Source: DAOTXK01 sp034435395 (lineage in GTDB: Bacteria; Chloroflexota; Anaerolineae; Aggregatilineales; Ch27). From it: DNA of 20,607 bases. The translations under genes were made by a program, and so were the position numbers. Numbering within the stretch: the stretch's first letter is position 1; each line of letters begins with the position of its first letter. The stretch is taken from contig DAOTXK010000388.1 of assembly GCA_034435395.1 (NCBI GenBank), positions 1 through 20,607 on the forward strand, read 5' to 3'. Below the pieces are notes generated by a model, which saw only the letters and a list, made by a program, of their open reading frames with translations, was not told the origin of the DNA and made no database searches. Positions 1 to 5,123 of this stretch are shown here, piece by piece.

Positions 1-1
1 G

Positions 2-346
2 GGGCGGGTGGTGGGGGGGGGCGGCCACCTGGTCGAACTGACGCGGCTGAGCAGCGGCGTGTTTCACCTGGATGATGCCGTGCCCTGGGATGAGCTTCGG
101 GCGGCGATGGCGGATGGCTCGTGGAGGGGATACGTGCTGCCGCCGGACGTGCCGCTGGCCGGGTTGCCTGCCCTCCTGTTGGACGCGACGGAGGCAACGC
201 GGGTTCGGCACGGCCAGGCGATTCCGGCCCCCCTGGAGGCCGCCGGGGAAGCCAGGGCTTACGACCCGGCCGGGCGTCTGCTGGCGATACTGAACGCGCG
301 CGATGGACAGTGGCAGCCGATGACCGTTTTCCTGGCCGCCGACTGA
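2..346 (+). CDS. truB: tRNA pseudouridine(55) synthase TruB, C-terminal part (5' end outside window)
   Basis: TruB converts U55 in the T-loop of tRNA to pseudouridine. Only the last ~115 residues are visible; the frame is open to the left edge, so the gene starts outside the window and the GTG at 8 is not a real start. The family signature GGHLVELTR...SGVFHLDDAV, which follows the catalytic domain, is seen at the start. The C-terminal RNA-binding (TruB_C/PUA-like) part follows, with the typical pattern YDPAGRLLAIL...WQPMTVF close to the stop. The active-site aspartate lies upstream and cannot be checked. The ribF gene follows 84 bp downstream on the same strand, a common bacterial order (truB-ribF). 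A run of nine G bases at 13-21 lies in the coding sequence and could carry a sequencing error, but the downstream frame matches TruB. Confidence 0.85.
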   Translation, partial: GRVVGGGGHLVELTRLSSGVFHLDDAVPWDELRAAMADGSWRGYVLPPDVPLAGLPALLLDATEATRVRHGQAIPAPLEAAGEARAYDPAGRLLAILNARDGQWQPMTVFLAAD

Positions 347-360
347 TCCGCCGCAGTCCG

Positions 361-389
361 TTGTATCCGCTGGCGAACTGCGGTATCGT
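361..389 (+). promoter_or_regulatory. Possible ribF promoter with adjoining inverted repeat
   Basis: TTGTAT at 361-366 and TATCGT at 384-389 are separated by exactly 17 bp, a plausible but weak sigma-70-type promoter in the truB-ribF gap. An inverted repeat, CCGCAGT (351-357) and ACTGCGG (377-383), brackets the -35 box and abuts the -10 box. It could be an operator or an RNA hairpin. The FMN-riboswitch conserved core was not recognised and the 84-bp gap is short for one. Confidence 0.3.
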
Positions 390-417
390 CGGGGCGTCTG
401 TGGCTTTTTGACGGCTC

Positions 418-433
418 GGAGGAACAGGGATTG
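418..433 (+). promoter_or_regulatory. Ribosome binding site that decides the TTG start of ribF
   Basis: GGAGG at 418-422 lies 8 nt before a TTG codon at 431-433. No ATG or GTG in this frame lies between the ribosome binding site and the conserved N-terminal nucleotidyltransferase motif, so TTG is the best start. Confidence 0.65.
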
Positions 434-1375
434 ACCGGCCATATTCGCGCTCTGGAAGACGTGCAACTCACCACACCCTCCATCGTGTCGATTGGGATGT
501 TTGATGGGGTGCACCTTGGCCATCAGCGACTCATCCGCCGCCTGGTTAAAGAGGCCAGGGAAAGCGGGCGGACCAGCGTGGTGTTGACCTTTTTCCCGCA
601 TCCGGACGTGGTGATCAAAGGCGTCACGGGGCGGTACTACCTTACCTCGCCGGATGAGCGCGCCCAGCTGCTGCTGAGGGCCGGGGTGGATGTTGTGATC
701 ACGCACCAGTTCAATGAACGAGTGCGGCACATCCGGGCGGCTGACTTTGTGGACCAGTTGCGGGAACATCTGAAAATGGTGGCCCTGTGGGTCGGCCCGA
801 ACTTCGCCCTGGGATATAAGCGCGAGGGCGATGTCGATTTTCTGAAGGCCCAGGGTGTGGACAAAGGTTTTATGGTGGAAACCGTGGACCTGATGATGGG
901 GCGCAACCCAGGAGAGGTCATCAGCAGCAGCCTTATTCGGGAGGCGTTACAGGCTGGCAAGGTGGAAGTGGCGGGCGACATGTTGGGCCGGCCGTACCGC
1001 GTCAACGGGGAAGTCGTCCATGGCGACCACCGGGGACGGGCCATCGGTTTTCCGACTGCCAATATGGATGTATGGGCCGAGCGCATGTTGCCGGCCAATG
1101 GCGTTTATGCCTGCTGGGCCTGGCTGGGCGACGAGCGACACATGGCAGTGACCAATATCGGAGTGCGCCCGACGTTTGCCGGGAACCAGTTGATGGCCGA
1201 GGCGCATTTGCTGGACTTCGACCGCGACATCTATGGGCAGATGTTAGCCGTTGATTTTGTGCGCCGCCTGCGGGAAGAAAAACGGTTTGGCGGCGTCCAG
1301 GAACTGGTCGCTCAGATTCGGCGGGATGCCGAGCAAGGGCGGGCCATCCTGGCCGATCTGGCCGGGCCGGGGTAG
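431..1375 (+). CDS. ribF: Bifunctional riboflavin kinase / FAD synthetase
   Basis: RibF phosphorylates riboflavin to FMN and adenylylates FMN to FAD in the cytosol. The 314-residue length is normal. The N-terminal FAD synthetase (nucleotidyltransferase) domain has GMFDGVHLGH at residues 22-31, VGPNFALGYKREG at 121-133 and SSSLIR at 165-170. The C-terminal riboflavin kinase domain has GRAIGFPTAN at 202-211, PANGVYA at about 221, NIGVRPTF at 242-249 and EAHLLDF at 257-263. Translation starts at TTG 431 behind GGAGG. It lies downstream of truB on the same strand, the usual order, and is probably cotranscribed with it, with a possible weak internal promoter in the 84-bp gap. It converges on the coiled-coil gene, whose stop is 24 bp away. 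No missing key motif was seen. Confidence 0.95.
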   Translation: MTGHIRALEDVQLTTPSIVSIGMFDGVHLGHQRLIRRLVKEARESGRTSVVLTFFPHPDVVIKGVTGRYYLTSPDERAQLLLRAGVDVVITHQFNERVRHIRAADFVDQLREHLKMVALWVGPNFALGYKREGDVDFLKAQGVDKGFMVETVDLMMGRNPGEVISSSLIREALQAGKVEVAGDMLGRPYRVNGEVVHGDHRGRAIGFPTANMDVWAERMLPANGVYACWAWLGDERHMAVTNIGVRPTFAGNQLMAEAHLLDFDRDIYGQMLAVDFVRRLREEKRFGGVQELVAQIRRDAEQGRAILADLAGPG

Positions 1376-1397
1376 GGGGACTCCTCCTTCGCCCGGC
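1361..1397. repeat. Inverted repeat between convergent genes
   Basis: GCCGGGC at 1361-1367 and GCCCGGC at 1391-1397 are perfect 7-bp arms around the ribF stop and the 24-bp convergent gap. The inner AGGGG and CTCCT can extend the stem. No T-tract follows on either strand, so it is not a classical intrinsic terminator, but it may slow or end transcription from both sides. Confidence 0.45.
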
Positions 1398-1399
1398 TC

Positions 1400-2629
1400 T
1401 CAGGTGGCCCCGGTCAGGGCGGCCAGCATCTGGCGTATCTGACGGCGGGTCGCCAGCGCGTTTTCCACCGGTGTCCTCAACTGGTTCTCGTAAGTGGTTT
1501 GTAGCGTCGCTGTTTCATCCACCATGCTCTGCGCCGAGGCGATCAGGTTCTCGTTGATCGGATTGACCACCTCTGCCACCAGACCCTTATCCTCGTCCGG
1601 GCTGACCCACTCCCTGAGCGGCGTGATGAGCATCGGGTTGATGCTGGCCACCAGTTCCGGGATATGGGTCAGGATGGCGCCAACCGCTTCCAGCCCGGCG
1701 CGGATGTGCTGCCCCACGCCGAAGGGCAGGGCGTCCAGCACCTGTCCAATGAACGCGCCGATTTGTTCGGCCAGCGGTCTGACGGGGTCGAAGAAGTCGC
1801 TCAGGGCGTCTTCCAGGTCTTGCAGCGTCTGCGCCAGGACGTTAACCTGTTCCTCCAGCCATAACAGGCCGGTGGCGATGGTCGGCGACTGGACCTCGAT
1901 GGTTGCCAACAGCCGGGCGGCCTGCTGAATCCCCGCTTCCAGCAGATTACGCCCGCTGCCGATCGCCAACAGGGCCAGCCCCACCGGCTCCATCCCTGCC
2001 GCGATGGTGTCGTCCAGCCCAACGGCTTCCAACTGCTCGTACAGGTCGATCACCTGCTGTAAGGAGACAATGTCACTTTGCGCCCGCTGCAACTGGCCCC
2101 TCAGCCTGTCGGCCTCGTCGCGGGCGGCGTCGAGTTCGGCGCGTAGCGCGATCCGCTCCGAGCGGGCCTGGGTGAGCTGGTCGCGCAGGTTGTCGATCAG
2201 CACGTCCGGCGGCGGACCGGGGGTGGGGGAGGGGGTGTAGTCAGCGAGCGGCGCGCCCTGCATCGTCGGCGTGGACAGTACCTCTGTCGCGGTGGAGAGT
2301 TCCCCTGTCGACGCGGGGGCCGGTGTCTGGCGGGCGGCGCTTCCTTCCTGGCCGAGCAGCCAGACTGCCCCACCGCTCGCTGCCGCGATGCCGCCCAGCA
2401 GCAGCGTGACGAAAAAAGCCCGGCGGTTGACGACCTGACCACGGTGGCCGTTGTCAGCTTTTGTTTTCTCCGGCTCCGCGTAAAATTCGATGGCCTCGGC
2501 GGTGTCGGTGAGCCGGTCGAGTTGGGCCAACGTATCATCATCCAGGCGGCTGATGCGCCGGTAGATGCGATCCAGCCTGGCGGCACGGATTTGACGTTCA
2601 CTGTCCGAAGATTTTGTTTCGTGTTCCAT
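1400..2629 (-). CDS. Unrecognised single-pass membrane protein with coiled coil
   Basis: I do not recognise a family. From the ATG at 2629 the product is 409 residues. It has a charged, helical cytoplasmic N-terminus (residues 10-50), then one hydrophobic segment (71-92) preceded by Arg-Arg. A Pro/Ser/Thr-rich linker (about 100-142) and a heptad-like coiled coil (about 143-205, rich in Leu, Arg, Glu and Gln) follow. The last ~200 residues are mostly amphipathic helix with several Pro/Gly breaks. The predicted topology is N-terminus in, C-terminus outside. The ATG at 2629 has AGGGA about 9 nt upstream. A GTG at 2686 would overlap the era stop by 4 bp and add 19 residues unlike a normal N-terminus, so it is less likely but not excluded. 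It is the last gene of the ttuB-ttuA-era unit, 53 bp after era. A role in cell envelope or division scaffolding is conceivable but unsupported. Confidence 0.75.
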   Translation of the reverse strand: MEHETKSSDSERQIRAARLDRIYRRISRLDDDTLAQLDRLTDTAEAIEFYAEPEKTKADNGHRGQVVNRRAFFVTLLLGGIAAASGGAVWLLGQEGSAARQTPAPASTGELSTATEVLSTPTMQGAPLADYTPSPTPGPPPDVLIDNLRDQLTQARSERIALRAELDAARDEADRLRGQLQRAQSDIVSLQQVIDLYEQLEAVGLDDTIAAGMEPVGLALLAIGSGRNLLEAGIQQAARLLATIEVQSPTIATGLLWLEEQVNVLAQTLQDLEDALSDFFDPVRPLAEQIGAFIGQVLDALPFGVGQHIRAGLEAVGAILTHIPELVASINPMLITPLREWVSPDEDKGLVAEVVNPINENLIASAQSMVDETATLQTTYENQLRTPVENALATRRQIRQMLAALTGAT

Positions 2630-2682
2630 AGGTTTTATCCCTGCGACGGGCCGATATATTGACCGTTTTCCTGGGCCATTCC

Positions 2683-3669
2683 TCACCGAATCCGGTAGCC
2701 GAGGCGGCGCAGCATGGCCTCATCCTTACGCCAGTTGGGCAGCACCTTGACCCACAATTCCAGATAAACTTTGGTCCCCACCAGCCGCTCGATCTCCTGG
2801 CGGGCAGCAGCGCCGATCTGCTTGAGCATCCGCCCGCCTTTGCCGATGACGATGGCCTTCTGCGACTCGCGCTCGACGTAGATCGTCGCGCCGATGTAGG
2901 TCAGGTTTTCGCGGCGCTCGTTGAATGCCTCGATCGCCACGGCGATGACGTGCGGAATCTCCTCGCGGGTGTGGAGCAGCGCCTGCTCGCGGATCAGTTC
3001 GGCGGCGATGTCCCGCAGGTAGGTCGCGGTGACCTGATCGGGTGGGTAGTAGCGGGGGCCTTCCGGCAACAGGGCGATCAGGCGGTTCAGCAGATCGTCG
3101 GTGCCCGCCGTGTGGAGCGCGCTGATGGCGACCCAGTCGGTGGGCCGGGCCAGTTCCACGTAGGCCTTGACATGGGCTTGCAGCCTGTCCGGCGACGCCA
3201 GGTCGATCTTATTGATGGCCAGCAGGAGGGGCACATCCGGCGCGGCTTCGGCAATCTGCCCGGCGATGAGGCGGTCGCCGCTCCCGGGCAGTTCGTGCGC
3301 CTCGACCATCCACAGGATCACGTCGGCGTCCGCCAGCGCCTGGCGGGCGACGGCCACCATAAACTCGCCCAGCTGGTGGCGGGGCCTGTGCAGACCGGGC
3401 GTATCCACGAAGATCACCTGCGCATCCTGGCGAGTCAGGATGCCCAGCTGACGGAGCCGGGTGGTTTGCGGTCTGGGGGAGACGATGGCGATCTTCTGCC
3501 CCAGCAGGCCGTTGATCAACGTCGACTTGCCAACGTTAGGCCGTCCGATCACCGCCACAAAGCCGGAACGGTGGCCTTCCGGCACCTCGCCCAGGGCCGC
3601 CTCAAGGGGTTCTATAGCGTCGGGCCGGTCCTCCTGGGCGGGAAGCGTCGGGTTTTCAGGTTCGCTCAT
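2683..3669 (-). CDS. era: GTPase Era (30S ribosomal subunit maturation)
   Basis: Era binds the 3' end of 16S rRNA and couples GTP hydrolysis to small-subunit maturation. The 328-residue product has a TRAFAC GTPase domain: GRPNVGKST (42-50, G1), DTPGLH (89-94, G3), NKID (153-156, G4) and SAL (183-185, G5). It is followed by a C-terminal KH domain with IGKGGRMLKQIG (275-286). The N-terminus carries about 34 acidic, Pro-rich residues before the GTPase fold, longer than in E. coli Era. The start is the ATG at 3669, because it overlaps the stop of the upstream ttuA-like gene as ATGA, implying translational coupling. Earlier in-frame starts lie inside ttuA and give non-conserved sequence. The coiled-coil membrane gene follows 53 bp downstream. 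Confidence 0.95.
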   Translation of the reverse strand: MSEPENPTLPAQEDRPDAIEPLEAALGEVPEGHRSGFVAVIGRPNVGKSTLINGLLGQKIAIVSPRPQTTRLRQLGILTRQDAQVIFVDTPGLHRPRHQLGEFMVAVARQALADADVILWMVEAHELPGSGDRLIAGQIAEAAPDVPLLLAINKIDLASPDRLQAHVKAYVELARPTDWVAISALHTAGTDDLLNRLIALLPEGPRYYPPDQVTATYLRDIAAELIREQALLHTREEIPHVIAVAIEAFNERRENLTYIGATIYVERESQKAIVIGKGGRMLKQIGAAARQEIERLVGTKVYLELWVKVLPNWRKDEAMLRRLGYRIR

Positions 3670-4634
3670 GCGGGTACTGTCGCTTTCGTCGGCGCGACCT
3701 GCTTGCGCTGGATGCGATCCCATGTCCGGCAGAAGGAGCAGGTGTCCGGGCTGCTGGTAGGCTGCCCGCATGTGGCGCAGATGTTCAGCGCGGCCGTCTC
3801 CTCCGGCGGCTGGAAGAGGCCATATTCTTCCCGCGCCAGAAGGAAGCGCAGGTAAAACTGGAGCTTCGCGCCGGGACTCTGCTCCTCCAACTGGTTGAGC
3901 AGCGCCTTGTGCTGGATGCTCCTTGCGCCGACGGCGTAGGTACATTCTTCATACATATAGTCGATGCCGCGCAGCAGCGCATAGGCGGCCATCTCGCGCT
4001 CGTAAAACCGGCACAGCGGTTTAACTTTTTTAGCCAGCCCGTCCGCGCTGGCCGGGAGGACCGGCCCCTGCCGCTGCAAATAGCCGACCGCCCATTGCAG
4101 GGTGTTGCCGAAGAGGGTCGCGGCCTCGTCATCCAGGTTGTGACCGGTGGCCAGGGCGTCGTAGCCCTCGTCGCGGGCCACCCGGTTCATGATATGGCGC
4201 TTGGTCAGGCCGCACACCGAACAGGGTTTGAGCTTACGCTGCCCGGCCAGTCGGGCGGCGACCGGGATGGGCGCGCCGTACAGCGCTTCCACATCGACGA
4301 CGTGCAGCGTCAGCCCGCCGCCACGCGCGTCGATGAACTGCTGCACGAAACGGTACGATTCGTCAGAATAGGCGATCCCGCCGTCGATGCCCAGGCCGAT
4401 GTACAGCCCATCCGCCTGGTAGCCCAGTTCGAGCAGAATATCCCACAGGGCGAGGCTGTCCTTGCCGCCGGAGACGGCGACCAGTATCCGGTCATCGCGG
4501 GTGAACATCCCGTATTTGTGAATGAAACGTTCGGTCTGCTCCTGCACCCATCCCAGGAAGTGCGCCGGGCACAGAGCGAGTTTGTGCTGCCGCATGTTGA
4601 TGGCGGCTGTTCGCTGGCATTTGCGGCATTTCAT
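3666..4634 (-). CDS. ttuA: TtuA-type tRNA 2-thiouridine synthetase (PP-loop ATPase, position 54)
   Basis: The product closely resembles the TtcA/TtuA group of tRNA thiolases. TtuA of Thermus adenylates m5U54 and inserts sulfur to give s2T54, stabilising tRNA at high temperature. In 322 residues (the family's usual size) there is an N-terminal zinc finger, C3-x2-C6 ... C22-x2-H25. The PP-loop SGGKDS is at 55-60 and GHNLDDE at 164-170. C138, C141 and C231 are placed as the three ligands of the catalytic 4Fe-4S cluster, and a C-terminal zinc finger has C286, C289, C299 and C302. AGGAGG lies about 12 nt before the ATG at 4634. It is downstream of a ThiS-like sulfur carrier gene ending in Gly-Gly and overlaps era by 4 bp. 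A TtcA-type enzyme for C32 is less likely because of the two zinc fingers and the TtuB-like neighbour. All motifs are seen directly; the position-54 specificity is inferred. Confidence 0.88.
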   Translation of the reverse strand: MKCRKCQRTAAINMRQHKLALCPAHFLGWVQEQTERFIHKYGMFTRDDRILVAVSGGKDSLALWDILLELGYQADGLYIGLGIDGGIAYSDESYRFVQQFIDARGGGLTLHVVDVEALYGAPIPVAARLAGQRKLKPCSVCGLTKRHIMNRVARDEGYDALATGHNLDDEAATLFGNTLQWAVGYLQRQGPVLPASADGLAKKVKPLCRFYEREMAAYALLRGIDYMYEECTYAVGARSIQHKALLNQLEEQSPGAKLQFYLRFLLAREEYGLFQPPEETAALNICATCGQPTSSPDTCSFCRTWDRIQRKQVAPTKATVPA

Positions 4635-4703
4635 GGTGGGGTGATGCCTCCTGATGCTGGTCGCGGGTGACGATGGGCGAAGGCACTCGCCTCTGGTCGA
4701 ACG

Positions 4704-4925
4704 CTACCCGCCGGAGATGGTGGCCACCAGTTTGATGCGGTCGCCTGGCTGGAGACGCAGGTCGTCCGTGACCAGTTCGCCATCCCTGACGGCCAGCACC
4801 GCTTCCGGGCTGAGGTGGGAGCGGCGAATGGCGTCGCGGATGGTCATCCCGGCGGGAACCTCGAAAGTCTCCTGACGAAAAACGAGCGTTGCCGTGCCTC
4901 GTTGGTGTTTGTGCGTCATGACCAT
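4704..4925 (-). CDS. ttuB: TtuB/ThiS-like ubiquitin-fold sulfur carrier protein
   Basis: A small beta-grasp protein of 73 residues ending in ...TISGG. The C-terminal Gly-Gly is the site that an E1-like enzyme adenylates and turns into a thiocarboxylate. TtuB donates that sulfur to TtuA for tRNA thiolation; ThiS and MoaD are related carriers for thiamine and molybdopterin. The central part (PAGMTIRDAIRRSHLSPEAVLAVRDGEL) and the Gly-Asp-Arg-Ile-Lys-Leu stretch before the tail fit the TtuB pattern, and no thiamine or molybdopterin gene is nearby. Two in-frame ATGs (4925 and 4919) are 6 bp apart; GGCGG suits the second slightly better, giving 71 residues. A promoter with near-consensus boxes ends about 30 bp upstream. 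ttuA follows after 69 bp. The E1-like activating enzyme (TtuC type) is not in the window. Confidence 0.85.
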   Translation of the reverse strand: MVMTHKHQRGTATLVFRQETFEVPAGMTIRDAIRRSHLSPEAVLAVRDGELVTDDLRLQPGDRIKLVATISGG

Positions 4926-4955
4926 TACCGCCGTTGAAACCGTGCCGTGGCGGGA

Positions 4956-4984
4956 ATTCTAACGCATGGGGGATGGTCTGCCAA
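4956..4984 (-). promoter_or_regulatory. Sigma-70-type promoter of the ttuB-ttuA-era operon
   Basis: Read on the minus strand, TTGGCA (4979-4984) and TAGAAT (4956-4961) are separated by exactly 17 bp. Transcription would start near 4949, leaving a leader of about 24-30 nt. A small odd palindrome, AGTGG-TGG-CCACT (4994-5006), lies just upstream of the -35 box and might be an operator. Confidence 0.7.
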
Positions 4985-5034
4985 CGCGGTGTCAGTGGTG
5001 GCCACTCATCGGCCAGAGGTCAGAAGCCTGCCGA

Positions 5035-5063
5035 TTGCGGATTCGCGGCCCGTCAGTTAAATT
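5035..5063 (+). promoter_or_regulatory. Possible promoter of the DUF2723 gene
   Basis: TTGCGG (5035-5040) and TAAATT (5058-5063) are 17 bp apart in the divergent gap. The match is moderate (3/6 and 4/6). The start codon is 61 bp downstream of the -10 box. Confidence 0.4.
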
Positions 5064-5123
5064 CGCGGGGTTTCTCAGCAGTGACCGGTTATCCGGCGTG
5101 GTGCGGTAAAGGGACCGTTTGGT

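Noticed and set aside
2629..2686. GTG start at 2686 for the coiled-coil protein, overlapping the era stop by 4 bp
   Set aside because: The added residues look unlike a protein N-terminus and the ATG at 2629 has a properly spaced ribosome binding site. It remains a possible alternative.
2659..3855. A 398-codon open frame on the plus strand opposite era
   Set aside because: Era has all G motifs and a KH domain on the other strand; the antisense product has no recognisable motif.
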